Below are positions 42,387-51,388 of a stretch of 53,283 nt of DNA, piece after piece. Source of the stretch: Cryobacterium levicorallinum. GTDB taxonomy: Bacteria; Actinomycetota; Actinomycetes; Actinomycetales; Microbacteriaceae. Location of the stretch: NCBI RefSeq assembly GCF_004402405.1, contig NZ_SOFE01000030.1, positions 1 through 53,283 on the forward strand, written 5' to 3'. Position 1 is the first letter of the stretch; every line of letters begins with the position of its first letter. A program made the translations under genes and the position numbers. The notes below the pieces were generated by a model. That model saw nothing but the letters and a program-made list of their open reading frames with translations. It ran no database searches and was not told the DNA's origin.

Positions 42387-44204
42387 ATGACGAGTCAGAA
42401 ATCGAGAACACGGTTACATCAACGCTTGGCACCGTTGCGGATCTTGTTTGGTGGACAATTCTTCTTTGACTCTGCCTCTTGGGCTGCCGCCCTTATCCTC
42501 GCCACCATCTTCCGGTACGAGTTTGCGCTTCAGTACGTCTCGTGGTTGCCTCTCCTCAGCCTCTGCGCAGCCGCGATCGTTCTGCAGTGGCTAGCGGGCC
42601 GCATGCTTCACCTGTACCGCGGCAGATTCAAGGTCGGAACGTTCCACGAGGTACAGTCGCTCGCATTGACCGCCTCAATCGTCGCAGTCATAATCGGACT
42701 GCCAGTTCTACTTTTTGGCATCATCCTGCAGATTCCGCGCAGCGCTGTCCTGGTTGCCTTGCCAATCGTCCTGGTACTCATGGGTGCCGCGCGATATCTA
42801 CGGCGTCTACGCGCCGAGAAGAACGCAAAGCCCGACGAGACGGCACAACGAACAATCATCTATGGCGCTGGGTACCTAGCCAGTCATCTCGTTCCGCAAA
42901 TGCTCACTGACCGCCGTTCAAAATATCTCCCGGTGGCTCTGGTTGATGACAGCCCCACAAAGCGAAATTTCTCCGTACATGGAATTCAAGTATTGGGCAC
43001 AGGCAATGATCTTAAGATTGTCGCAGCGCGCACCGAAGCTACGGTGCTCATCGTGTGTATCGCACGAGCCAATGCAGCACTCATTCGGAGTGTCACCGAC
43101 GCCGCGAGTGAGGCCGAACTCCGTGTGCTTGTGCTTCCGCTTATGGACGAACTGCTGGAGACCGGATTTGGGCTCGGAGACCTCAAAGACGTGTCAATTG
43201 AGGACCTCATCGGGCGCAACCCAGTTGACACGGAAATTGAATCGATCGCCGATTATCTGACCGGTAAGAAGATCTTGGTTACCGGTGCCGGTGGGTCGAT
43301 CGGCTCAGTTCTGTGCAAACAAATCGCGAAATTTGCTCCGGCCGAACTCATGATGCTCGACCGAGACGAATCCGGCCTTCAGTCCACCCAACTCGCAATT
43401 GATGGAAATGGGCTCCTTGATACCAGAGACGTTATTCTCGCGGACATCAGAGACCCTGAGGCAATCTTAAAGATATTCAACGAACGTCAACCTGAGGTCG
43501 TTTTCCACGCGGCCGCACTCAAACACCTGCCGATGCTGGAGCAGTACCCCGACGAAGCGTGGAAAACAAACGTGATTGGTACGCTGAACGTTCTGCAGGC
43601 TGCACGCGCTGTCGGCGTCGGAACGTTCATCAACATCTCAACTGACAAAGCTGCCAACCCTACGAGTATCCTCGGTCACTCAAAACGAGTCGCCGAGAAG
43701 TTGACTTCGTGGGCGGCTCAGGAGACTGGCAAAACCTACCTCTCCGTACGTTTTGGCAACGTCATAGGAAGCAGAGGCTCGATGCTTCCGACATTCACGG
43801 CGCTCATCGAGTCCGGTGGCCCCCTCACAATTACGCATCCCGATGTCACCAGATTCTTCATGACCATCCCCGAAGCCTGCCAGCTTGTCGTTCAGGCTGG
43901 CGGCATAGGACGGCCGGGTGAGGTCCTGATTCTTGATATGGGTGTTCCCGTGCGTATTTTGGATATTGCAGAGCGCATGATCGCCATGTCGGGCAAGAAC
44001 ATCGAGATCGTCTATACCGGCCTCCGCCAAGGAGAGAAGCTCCACGAAGAACTTCTCGGGGATAGCGAATCCGATTCGCGCCCGCTGCATCCGAAGATCT
44101 CTCATGCACTAGTGGCTGCCCTTGAGCCCAGCAAATTGGATAAGCCTGAATGGGATCGCCGTGCCGGGGTCAATTCTCCCTACCAAAGCGTGTCGGAGCA
44201 TTGA
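42387..44204 (+). CDS. Membrane NDP-sugar 4,6-dehydratase (CapD/WbpM/PglF-like)
   Basis: A 605-residue protein. Four N-terminal helices (about 20-135) anchor it. A CoA-binding-like Rossmann domain (about 150-260) follows, then the SDR catalytic domain with VTGAGGSIGS at 298-307. The catalytic TDK is at 419-421 (ISTDKAANP) and ILGHSKRVAEKL at 428-439, where the usual Met before Gly is Leu. It should convert UDP-N-acetylglucosamine to a 4-keto-6-deoxy sugar, the first step toward bacillosamine-type sugars. I prefer the ATG at 42387, which has GGAGAG upstream; a GTG at 42369 is the alternative. It is followed within 6 bp by the aminotransferase. Confidence 0.92.
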   Translation: MTSQKSRTRLHQRLAPLRILFGGQFFFDSASWAAALILATIFRYEFALQYVSWLPLLSLCAAAIVLQWLAGRMLHLYRGRFKVGTFHEVQSLALTASIVAVIIGLPVLLFGIILQIPRSAVLVALPIVLVLMGAARYLRRLRAEKNAKPDETAQRTIIYGAGYLASHLVPQMLTDRRSKYLPVALVDDSPTKRNFSVHGIQVLGTGNDLKIVAARTEATVLIVCIARANAALIRSVTDAASEAELRVLVLPLMDELLETGFGLGDLKDVSIEDLIGRNPVDTEIESIADYLTGKKILVTGAGGSIGSVLCKQIAKFAPAELMMLDRDESGLQSTQLAIDGNGLLDTRDVILADIRDPEAILKIFNERQPEVVFHAAALKHLPMLEQYPDEAWKTNVIGTLNVLQAARAVGVGTFINISTDKAANPTSILGHSKRVAEKLTSWAAQETGKTYLSVRFGNVIGSRGSMLPTFTALIESGGPLTITHPDVTRFFMTIPEACQLVVQAGGIGRPGEVLILDMGVPVRILDIAERMIAMSGKNIEIVYTGLRQGEKLHEELLGDSESDSRPLHPKISHALVAALEPSKLDKPEWDRRAGVNSPYQSVSEH

Positions 44205-44209
44205 ACACT

Positions 44210-45343
44210 ATGACCAAACGTATCTTTATGTCCGCACCCGACGTCGGGATTCTTGAGGAAACATACGTCACGAATGCGATTCGCTCCGGTTGGATCGCAC
44301 CCCTCGGCCCAGATGTCGATGCCTTTGAGAGTTCGATAGCGGAGTTCACACAACGTTCCCATGCAGTTGCGTTGAGTTCCGGAACTGCGGCGCTTCACCT
44401 TGCTCTGCTGGCTCATGGGGTGAAACCCGGCGACATAGTTGTGACCTCAACGATGACATTCGCGGCCACTGCCAACGCGATTCGATATGTGGGCGCTGAG
44501 CCGTACTTCATCGATTCAATCGCCTCCACCGGAAACATCGACCCGGCGCTGCTGGACGAGGCATTGTCTGGTCTCTACGCACGGGGAGAACGCCCTGCGG
44601 CCGTTCTCCCCGTGGATCTCCTCGGAAAAGTCGCCGACTACACCGCGATCCGTGCACTCACCGATCACTTTGACGTGCCCATCATCTCCGATGCAGCGGA
44701 ATCTCTTGGAGCAAGCCTGGCGGGCCACCCCGCAGGATCTTTTGGAGCAGCGGCAGCGATCTCCTTCAACGGGAACAAGATTATGACGACGTCAGGTGGA
44801 GGGATGTTCCTTACCGACGACGCCCAGACCGCCGCGCGGGTGCGGTATTTAGCCACCCAAGCTCGGCAGCCGGTCGCGCACTACGAACATACGGAAATCG
44901 GCTACAACTACCGCCTCAGCAATATCTTGGCTGCCCTTGGCCGTGCCCAGCTGGAACGCCTGCCAGAAATGATTGCGCGTCGCAGGCACGTTCGAGATTT
45001 GTATCGGAAGCTCTTCACGCCGGTCGCCGGAGTTGAAATATTCGGGGGCGACAATGATTCGGGGGATAACTTCTGGTTGACGTCCATAACCGTCGACCCG
45101 AACGTCACCGGCTGGCCCGCGCATGAGCTCTCCACCGCACTGGCAGAGCAGAACATCGAAAGTCGTCCGCTGTGGAAACCCATGCACCTCCAACCAGTCT
45201 TTGCTCAGGCTCGGGCGCTCGTGAATGGTGCATCGGAACGATTGTTCGAAACAGGGATCACCCTTCCAAGCGGATCTGTGCTCACTGATGCGGATCTGAG
45301 TAGAGTCACAACTGGCATTCGAGCATTCTTGAGCACGAAATGA
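44210..45343 (+). CDS. DegT/DnrJ/EryC1-type sugar aminotransferase (PglE-like)
   Basis: A 377-residue PLP-dependent enzyme that would add an amino group to the 4-keto sugar made by the preceding dehydratase. It has RSGWIAPLGPDVDAFE, the phosphate-binding SSGTAALHLAL, DAAESLGAS (Asp161 for the pyridine nitrogen) and the Schiff-base lysine Lys190 in SFNGNKIMTTSGGGM. NYRLSNILAALGRAQLERL occurs later. The start at 44210 has CGGAG about 11 bases upstream. It overlaps the phosphoglycosyltransferase gene by 4 bp. Confidence 0.94.
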   Translation: MTKRIFMSAPDVGILEETYVTNAIRSGWIAPLGPDVDAFESSIAEFTQRSHAVALSSGTAALHLALLAHGVKPGDIVVTSTMTFAATANAIRYVGAEPYFIDSIASTGNIDPALLDEALSGLYARGERPAAVLPVDLLGKVADYTAIRALTDHFDVPIISDAAESLGASLAGHPAGSFGAAAAISFNGNKIMTTSGGGMFLTDDAQTAARVRYLATQARQPVAHYEHTEIGYNYRLSNILAALGRAQLERLPEMIARRRHVRDLYRKLFTPVAGVEIFGGDNDSGDNFWLTSITVDPNVTGWPAHELSTALAEQNIESRPLWKPMHLQPVFAQARALVNGASERLFETGITLPSGSVLTDADLSRVTTGIRAFLSTK

Positions 45344-46011
45344 ACCGCGACTCTGCTGGATATGACTTTGCAAAACGCGGCGGAGACGTTCTATTCGCCA
45401 CCATCGCTCTAGTCATCTCGTTCCCTGTACAAATCGTGATCGCCACTCTGGTTGCAGTGAAACTCGGGCGTCCGGTCTTGTTCGCCCAGCCCCGGCCGGG
45501 GCTCAGCGGCAGAATATTCACCCTCTACAAGTTCCGCACAATGAAGAATGTCGACTCTGCCGAGGATCTGCGCACAGACGCCGAGCGGTTAACTCCATTC
45601 GGAATGGCCCTCCGCGCTACAAGCCTCGACGAACTCCCCACACTGATCAATGTCGTCGTCGGCGACATGAGCCTTGTCGGTCCCCGCCCGCTGCTGGTCG
45701 CCTACTTGGACCGATACACCGCAGAACAGGCCAGACGACACGACGTACGCCCTGGCGTTACGGGTCTAGCGCAGGTCATGGGACGTAATGCTTTGAGCTG
45801 GGCGGAGAAGTTCGCTTTGGATGTCTACTACGTAGATCACAGGTCCCTGGCCATGGATGTCTTCATACTGTTCAAAACTGTTCGCGCCGTGGTCAAACGT
45901 GACGGCATCAGTGCAGCGGATAACGCAACCATGCCAGAGTTCCAGTCAGGTCAATCAGGGCATACCGGAGCCTTAGACCAAGACCGCGAGCGCTTTCCCG
46001 CATCAGATTAG
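45340..46011 (+). CDS. Undecaprenyl-phosphate phosphoglycosyltransferase (PglC-like)
   Basis: A 223-residue monotopic bacterial sugar transferase. It has one N-terminal membrane-dipping helix (about 15-40), LFAQPRPGLSGRIFTLYKFRTM, the catalytic Asp97-Glu98 dyad (LDELPTLINVVVGDMSLVGPRPLL) and RPGVTGLAQVMGRN. Its short, single-domain form matches the PglC class, which transfers phospho-bacillosamine-type sugars to undecaprenyl phosphate. It would start the lipid-linked repeat unit on the inner face of the membrane. The start overlaps the aminotransferase stop (ATGA). Confidence 0.93.
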   Translation: MNRDSAGYDFAKRGGDVLFATIALVISFPVQIVIATLVAVKLGRPVLFAQPRPGLSGRIFTLYKFRTMKNVDSAEDLRTDAERLTPFGMALRATSLDELPTLINVVVGDMSLVGPRPLLVAYLDRYTAEQARRHDVRPGVTGLAQVMGRNALSWAEKFALDVYYVDHRSLAMDVFILFKTVRAVVKRDGISAADNATMPEFQSGQSGHTGALDQDRERFPASD

Positions 46012-46025
46012 AAATAGGTAGTAAA

Positions 46026-46979
46026 ATGAAGGTTCTCATCACCGGCGGCGCCGGCTTCATCGGATCGAATCTCGCCCGCCACATCAACGCGCAATACCCC
46101 GGCTGGGATGTGCATATAATCGACGACCTCAGCACCGGATACCGTGAGAATCTAGCCGGTATCGATGCTGAATTCTTCGAGGGCAGCATTTTGGACCTTG
46201 AATTTCTTGCCGCCGCAGTCGCCGGAGTCGACTCTGTGGTGCACCTTGCCGCGATCCCCAGCGTGCCCCGATCCGTCGCCGCGCCCCGCCCCACTCACGA
46301 TGCCAATTCAACAGGTACTCTGAACGTTCTGGAAGCGGCACGAACGGAAGGCATCGAACAAGTAATCGTCGCTTCGTCCAGCTCCGTCTACGGCAGCAAT
46401 CCCGCACTTCCGAAGTCTGAGTTCGACTGGACCCGACCGATGAGTCCCTACGCGGTGAGTAAACAGGCAACTGAAGGGTACCCGCTCGCCTATAACTTTT
46501 CCTATGGAATGAAGAACCTCGCGTTTCGATTTTTCAATGTATACGGCCCCGGACAGGCCGCAGGACACTCGTATGCAGCTGTAATTCCTCAGTTCCTCGA
46601 TGCGGCCCTCTCAGGCGAGACTTTGGTCGTGCATGGTGACGGGCTCCAGTCCCGCGACTTCACCTTCGTCGGCACGGTGTGCGATATCATTGCCACAGCA
46701 ATTGCTGAGGGGATTCACTCGAACGACCCGGTCAATCTCGCATTCAACACCAACACCACTCTTATGGACTTGATTTCTCGGATCGAAGAAGAACTTGGTC
46801 ACCCTGTCGAGACAAAGCATCAGGCCACACGCGTCGGCGACGTAAGAGCTTCGCAGTCTGATGGCATCCGCGTACGAGCGCTCTTCCCGAAAGTGGTACC
46901 GGTCACGCTCCGATCCGGTCTCGCCAAAACTGTCGTCTGGTTCCAAGAATCTCGGGCTGGATCGACCGAGAAGGCATGA
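46026..46979 (+). CDS. NAD-dependent epimerase/dehydratase (UDP-sugar 4-epimerase-like)
   Basis: A 317-residue extended SDR enzyme. It has TGGAGFIGSN (6-15), VVHLAAIPSVPRSV, SSSSVYGSNP and the catalytic Tyr142-x3-Lys146 (YAVSK), then FRFFNVYGPGQ and RDFTFVGTV. The short active-site loop and PSVPRSV block resemble UDP-GlcNAc 4-epimerases (WbpP/Gne group). It would deliver a galacto-configured sugar to the GT4 enzyme that follows. AGGTAG precedes the ATG, and the gene overlaps its downstream neighbour by 4 bp. Confidence 0.9.
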   Translation: MKVLITGGAGFIGSNLARHINAQYPGWDVHIIDDLSTGYRENLAGIDAEFFEGSILDLEFLAAAVAGVDSVVHLAAIPSVPRSVAAPRPTHDANSTGTLNVLEAARTEGIEQVIVASSSSVYGSNPALPKSEFDWTRPMSPYAVSKQATEGYPLAYNFSYGMKNLAFRFFNVYGPGQAAGHSYAAVIPQFLDAALSGETLVVHGDGLQSRDFTFVGTVCDIIATAIAEGIHSNDPVNLAFNTNTTLMDLISRIEEELGHPVETKHQATRVGDVRASQSDGIRVRALFPKVVPVTLRSGLAKTVVWFQESRAGSTEKA

Positions 46980-48163
46980 CACGACCACCCAGGATACTTC
47001 TCGGCGTCACATCAGACGTCTCGTTGACACTTATGCGCGGTTTTCCCGAGTTCCTGCGCGACAGGGGTTGGGAAGTCCACGTAGTCTCCACACCAGGGCC
47101 AATGCTCGATGTAATGTCACGCGGAGCCGGTCTGTTCACGCACGCCGTTCCCATGGAACGTCAACCGTCGCCGCTGAAAGATCTGCGTGCACTTCTTGCG
47201 TGGTTCCGCTTATTGCGCCAAGTTCGACCGAACGTGATCTCCGTAGGTACGCCCAAGGCCGGTCTCCTTGGGGGAGCAGCGGGATTGCTGGCCGGAGTTC
47301 CCAACCGCATCTATTTGCTGAGAGGTCTCCGCCTCGAAACGGCTCATGGATTCCAGCGCTGGATCCTCACGAAGCTTGAGAGACTCTCGTTGATGATGGC
47401 GACGGAAGTCCTTTCCGTTAGCCCGAGCTTGCAACAGCGTGTCATTTCCCTCGGTCTCGTGGCGCCCGAAAAAATCAAAGTCCTCGGTCACGGAAGTTCA
47501 AATGGCGTCGACTTGGCCGGTTTCACAGCCGAGAACTTCTCAAAAAAGCACTTGGCCGATCTGGCAACACAAATTGGACTTTTGAAAAACATACCAGTCG
47601 TCGGCTTCGTTGGTCGATTGACACTCGACAAAGGTTTGGCAGACCTCGCAGAAGCCCGGTCGATTCTTGAGAAGCACAAGGTCGACCATCAAATCCTTAT
47701 CGTCGGCGAGGTGGATGAAGGCCAGCAGCAAGATATTCTGTCGAGACTAAGCTCCGCTGGCCGGCCGGTCATCAAGACCGGGTACGTCCCAGACCCAAGG
47801 GCTTACTATCATTTAATGGATCTGCTGTGCTTGCCCACTCATCGGGAGGGCTTCCCAAACGTCGTTCTCGAAGCCGGCGCCTCTGGCTTGGCCACAGTGA
47901 CCACAGATGCGACCGGCGCAGTGGATTCCGTTATCCACAGCCAAACTGGCCTCGTTGCCGTTGCTGGTGATCCCAAATCGCTCGCGACCCAGCTGGAGCA
48001 ATTATTACTCCACCCTGAGTTACGATCCGATATGGGCCGGGCGGCCAGAGCTCACGTCGTTTCGAGCTTCGATCGAACCCTTGTCTGGGACCGATTGGCC
48101 GATTACTATAGTGCCCTAGCGGTAAGGACCTCCCCCCCCTCGCAAGTTCGGCGGGCTAAGTGA
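46976..48163 (+). CDS. GT4 family glycosyltransferase
   Basis: A 395-residue GT-B enzyme. The N-terminal half has RILLGVTSDVSLTLMRGFPEFL and SVGTPKAGLLGGAAGLLAGV, a PglA/WbnK-like opening. The C-terminal half has VVGFVGRLTLDKG, IVGEVDEGQ, GYVPDPRAYYHLMDLLCLPTHREGFPNVVLEA with the E-x7-E nucleotide-sugar site, and GLATVTTDATGAVDSV. It most likely adds the second sugar to the PglC product. The start overlaps the epimerase stop (ATGA), and its own stop overlaps the GTG of the next gene. Confidence 0.92.
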   Translation: MTRPPRILLGVTSDVSLTLMRGFPEFLRDRGWEVHVVSTPGPMLDVMSRGAGLFTHAVPMERQPSPLKDLRALLAWFRLLRQVRPNVISVGTPKAGLLGGAAGLLAGVPNRIYLLRGLRLETAHGFQRWILTKLERLSLMMATEVLSVSPSLQQRVISLGLVAPEKIKVLGHGSSNGVDLAGFTAENFSKKHLADLATQIGLLKNIPVVGFVGRLTLDKGLADLAEARSILEKHKVDHQILIVGEVDEGQQQDILSRLSSAGRPVIKTGYVPDPRAYYHLMDLLCLPTHREGFPNVVLEAGASGLATVTTDATGAVDSVIHSQTGLVAVAGDPKSLATQLEQLLLHPELRSDMGRAARAHVVSSFDRTLVWDRLADYYSALAVRTSPPSQVRRAK

Positions 48164-49350
48164 CTTTTATAGCCACGCTGGCAATTGCCACTTTTATCGT
48201 CGTCGGGCTTGGAACTGTCACCCTGGCCGGACACTTTTCCAGAACGCTTGCTCCAACGGTCTTCTCTTTCGGCATACACATACTCGCCGCACTCTCGATC
48301 TACCACACAGTTGGACTGGGCGCACCAGACGCAGAATACTACGACAGAGCAGCCTCATCGCTCGCATTAGGGGGACCCGAGGTCAGTGTGACCGCCGGCA
48401 AGGAGGGGTGGGTCTTGCTTCTGGCAGCCGTCTACTCACGGCTCGGCCACGTCCCAGAACTCGGCCTCGTCTTGAATGCCACTTTTGCTGCCCTCACTGT
48501 CTGCATCGCCGGAAGAATAGCGGCGAAGCTCAGCCTCCCCGTGAGCGTCACTGCATGGATCACCGCCGCATTCCCTTCCGGAATTTTTTGGAGCTCACTC
48601 CTTCTTCGTGAGTCAGTAAGCTGGCTCCTCATCGGTTTGTGCGCCCTCGCATTCGCGGGCCTCGCCAGCGGAAGGGTGAGGTTACTGGACATTGCCCTCG
48701 TTCTAGCCGCCCTGTCCGGTCTCTTGCTCGTGCGGGGCACCGCTGCAATCGCCGTAGCAGCTGCCGGGTTTATCGCTATCGCGTACGTTCGACGGCGCTA
48801 CCTGTCCTTTCTTCTTGGGGCGCTAGCCTGCGCTCTTATTGTCGTAACAAGCCCGTTAGGAGCCCGTCTAAATGACATCATCGGCGGCATCACCATCGAG
48901 ACATTCAATACATCTCGCACTGCTCTAAGCCGCGCGGCCGCAACGAGTTGGCCTACCGTGGAAGTCCATGGGCTGAGCTCGGCCTGGGAAGCATTTCTCG
49001 TAGCATTCCCCCGCGTAATGTTCGGCCCGTATCCATGGGAATGGCCCTCCATGCCCGTCCCGTTCGCACTCGACGGGCTCGTCTGGCTCGTAATTCTCGG
49101 TCTCACCATACGAGGCTGTTTAGTTCTGAAGGACCGGCGCGTAGTGATACTCCTCCTTCCAGCAGCTGCCCTTCTTGCCGCCCTCATCGTGGGAAGCGGC
49201 AACTATGGCACGATGGAGCGGTTACGCATCCAGTCGACGTTCTTGCTCATCCCCGTAGCCGCAGCTGGGTACACCTCGTTGATTCCACGCATGGCCGGTC
49301 GGAGTTCAGAAACCGACGACGGAAAAGAAGAAAAAACCCAAGAAGCTTAA
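48160..49350 (+). CDS. Wzy-like polytopic membrane protein
   Basis: A 396-residue protein with about 10-11 helices. A periplasmic loop carries LGAPDAEYYDRAASSLALGGPEVSVTAGKEGW (about 51-82), and later FPSGIFWSSLLLRESVSWLLIG. The second motif recalls EpsG/Wzy polymerases with their FLRESL-type helix. A large loop (RLNDIIGG... to EWPSMPVPF) lies between late helices. A polysaccharide polymerase fits, as the last gene of an operon already encoding a co-polymerase, but sequence alone does not prove it. The start is GTG, overlapping the GT4 stop. It converges on the KAS III gene with a 12-bp gap. Confidence 0.7.
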   Translation: MTFIATLAIATFIVVGLGTVTLAGHFSRTLAPTVFSFGIHILAALSIYHTVGLGAPDAEYYDRAASSLALGGPEVSVTAGKEGWVLLLAAVYSRLGHVPELGLVLNATFAALTVCIAGRIAAKLSLPVSVTAWITAAFPSGIFWSSLLLRESVSWLLIGLCALAFAGLASGRVRLLDIALVLAALSGLLLVRGTAAIAVAAAGFIAIAYVRRRYLSFLLGALACALIVVTSPLGARLNDIIGGITIETFNTSRTALSRAAATSWPTVEVHGLSSAWEAFLVAFPRVMFGPYPWEWPSMPVPFALDGLVWLVILGLTIRGCLVLKDRRVVILLLPAAALLAALIVGSGNYGTMERLRIQSTFLLIPVAAAGYTSLIPRMAGRSSETDDGKEEKTQEA

Positions 49351-49362
49351 TTTAAGCTACGT

Positions 49363-50370
49363 CTACCAACGAACGATCATCCCGCCCCAAGAATAACCGA
49401 CGCCGAATCCCAACAGCATTACGGTCATTCCTGGCTTCAGTGCGCCCGCCTCCTCTGCCTCTCTCAAGGCAATCGGAATGGTTGATGAGACTGTGTTTCC
49501 AGAATTTTCCAGGGAGACATAGAACCTCTCCTCATCCACCCCAAGCTTTTTGCGCAAATGCTCGAGCATGTACTGATTGGCTTGGTGGAAAACAAATAGG
49601 TCTACGTCTGCCAACGACTTAGACGCCTTACCCAGAACAGCCTGTACCGCGTTAGGAACGACACGTAACGTGAAATTAAAGATCTCGGGTCCGTCCATAA
49701 ATAGGTCTAACCCGTTGGAAACCAGACCTCGCGATTCGGGCAACGCCTTTGGTGCAACCGCCTCACCGGGCCGAAGTCCGCCTCCAGGCACGATAAGGTT
49801 CTTCCCGCCCGACCCGTCGGTACCGTAAGCGAAAGCATATAGACCTTCCGCTGGCGCACCGTGAGTAACCAAAGTCGCAGAAGCACCGTCTCCAAAGATC
49901 GTCCGAACCGACTTATCCTTGTCATTAATGAACTTGCTGTAGGTATCAGCGGTGAGGACCAGAACATTTTCAACTTGGCCAGATTCAATCAGCCCCTTGG
50001 CAAGACCCAGTGCATAGATATAACCGGAACAACCAAGACTTATATCTGTTGCCCCGACACGGGTCGACAAGCCCAGATTTCCCTGCACAATGCACGCCGT
50101 CGCCGGCATAAAAAAGTCCGGGCTTTGTGTGCACAAGACGATGTAGTCGACGACGCTACGATCTATCCTATGTTCCACGAAGAGCTTCTCCGCAGCCTGC
50201 GTTGCCAAGTCGGACGCAAACTCGTTCTCACCTGCAATGCCTCGTGAACGAATACCCGTTTTAGACGCGATCTTCTCTACGGTCCATTCGGGAAACTCTG
50301 CAGCTAAGACATCATTCGTCAGCTTCTGTTCCGGAAGAAAGTAGCTCACTGCGGCTATTCGCGCCTTCAA
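49363..50370 (-). CDS. 3-oxoacyl-ACP synthase III-like enzyme, second copy
   Basis: A 335-residue KAS III enzyme with the full triad: Cys114 (ISLGCSGYIY), His262 (FVFHQANQYMLEHLRKKLG) and Asn292 (NSGNTVSSTIPIAL), plus a glycine-rich C-terminus LLGFGVGYSWGG. I chose the TTG at 50370. From it, the protein aligns without gaps with the neighbouring copy, and GTGGAG lies about 10 bases upstream. An ATG at 50418 would overlap the upstream gene by 41 bp and add 16 unmatched residues. It would condense an acyl-CoA starter with malonyl-ACP. It lies in the minus-strand ACP operon, remote from any ordinary fatty acid synthesis genes. Confidence 0.88.
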   Translation of the reverse strand: MKARIAAVSYFLPEQKLTNDVLAAEFPEWTVEKIASKTGIRSRGIAGENEFASDLATQAAEKLFVEHRIDRSVVDYIVLCTQSPDFFMPATACIVQGNLGLSTRVGATDISLGCSGYIYALGLAKGLIESGQVENVLVLTADTYSKFINDKDKSVRTIFGDGASATLVTHGAPAEGLYAFAYGTDGSGGKNLIVPGGGLRPGEAVAPKALPESRGLVSNGLDLFMDGPEIFNFTLRVVPNAVQAVLGKASKSLADVDLFVFHQANQYMLEHLRKKLGVDEERFYVSLENSGNTVSSTIPIALREAEEAGALKPGMTVMLLGFGVGYSWGGMIVRW

Positions 50371-50377
50371 AGGAACA

Positions 50378-51388
50378 CTAGCTCCACTCAATGACAGCAC
50401 CTCCCCAAGACAGGCCAACGCCGAATCCTAAAATCATGATCTTGCTGCCCTTTCTGATTTTCTCTCCTGCGCTTGCTCGAGCAAGCGCAATGGGTATGGT
50501 CGACGAGCCAGTGTTCCCGACGTCAGCGATTTCTATTGCGAACTTCGACTTATCGATGCCCAACTTCTTTCGGAGGTGCTCGATCAGATATCCATTGGCC
50601 TGATGAAAGACGAAATAGTCGATTTCTTCTAGAGCCAAACCGGTTCGGTCAAGGACTTGCGCCACGCAGTCAGGCACGACTCGAAGAGTGAAGTTAAATA
50701 TCTCCATGCCGTCCATGTACATGTCATAGCCGTTAGTTTCTAAACCACGAACGGACACCGGAGACCGTGGAGAGTACGACGCGCCTGGCCTCAAGCCCCC
50801 GTTGGGTATGACCAAACTCGGGCCCCCGCGACCGTCAGTGCCGTAGGTGAATCCGGATAGCTGTGACGAACCTGCACCCCCAGTCACTAGGGTCGCAGTG
50901 GCCGCATCCCCGAAGATAGGACGAGTGCTCTTGTCCGAGGGGTTCGCTAGCTTGCTGTGCGTCTCAGCGGTGATGACAAGTACGTTCGCGACTTGCCCTG
51001 ATTCAATGAGCCCCTTAGCTAATCCTAGCGAGTAGATATACCCAGAACACCCCAAATTGACATCGACGGCACCGATTTCCGTGCGTAGGCCCAGCTCATC
51101 TTGAACGAGGCACGCCGTCGTGGGCAGAAAATAATCAGGAGTTTGGGTGCAAACGATCAGGTATTCAATAACGTCTGGGTGGATCGCCTTTGAGGCGAAT
51201 AAACGCCGTGCGGCATTGACGGCAAGGGTCGACGTGAATTCTTCACTGTCCGCAATGCGCCGCTCCAATATTCCCGTTTTCGCGGCGACCTTGTCTATCT
51301 TCCAATCAGGAAATTCAGCATCTATTTCAGCATTCGTCAACACCGCTGACGGAAGAAAATAGTCAATGCCATTCAGGTGAGAGTTCAT
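50378..51388 (-). CDS. 3-oxoacyl-ACP synthase III-like enzyme, first copy
   Basis: A 336-residue KAS III enzyme, MNSHLNGIDYFLPSAVLTNAE onward. It has Cys114 (VNLGCSGYIYS), His262 (FVFHQANGYLIEH) and Asn292 (VGNTGSSTIPIAL). The residue numbering of the triad equals that of the adjacent copy, showing a tandem duplication. Both copies keep every catalytic residue, so neither looks decayed. The start overlaps the acyltransferase stop by 4 bp. With the SDR and ACP genes it could make 3-oxoacyl-ACP, then 3-hydroxyacyl-ACP, for glycan modification. Confidence 0.92.
   Translation of the reverse strand: MNSHLNGIDYFLPSAVLTNAEIDAEFPDWKIDKVAAKTGILERRIADSEEFTSTLAVNAARRLFASKAIHPDVIEYLIVCTQTPDYFLPTTACLVQDELGLRTEIGAVDVNLGCSGYIYSLGLAKGLIESGQVANVLVITAETHSKLANPSDKSTRPIFGDAATATLVTGGAGSSQLSGFTYGTDGRGGPSLVIPNGGLRPGASYSPRSPVSVRGLETNGYDMYMDGMEIFNFTLRVVPDCVAQVLDRTGLALEEIDYFVFHQANGYLIEHLRKKLGIDKSKFAIEIADVGNTGSSTIPIALARASAGEKIRKGSKIMILGFGVGLSWGGAVIEWS

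Noticed and set aside
49344..49358. AGCTTA-ATT-TAAGCT hairpin in the 12-bp convergent gap
   Set aside because: It overlaps the stop codon of the Wzy-like gene, and the weak 6-bp AT-rich stem is unlikely to terminate transcription.
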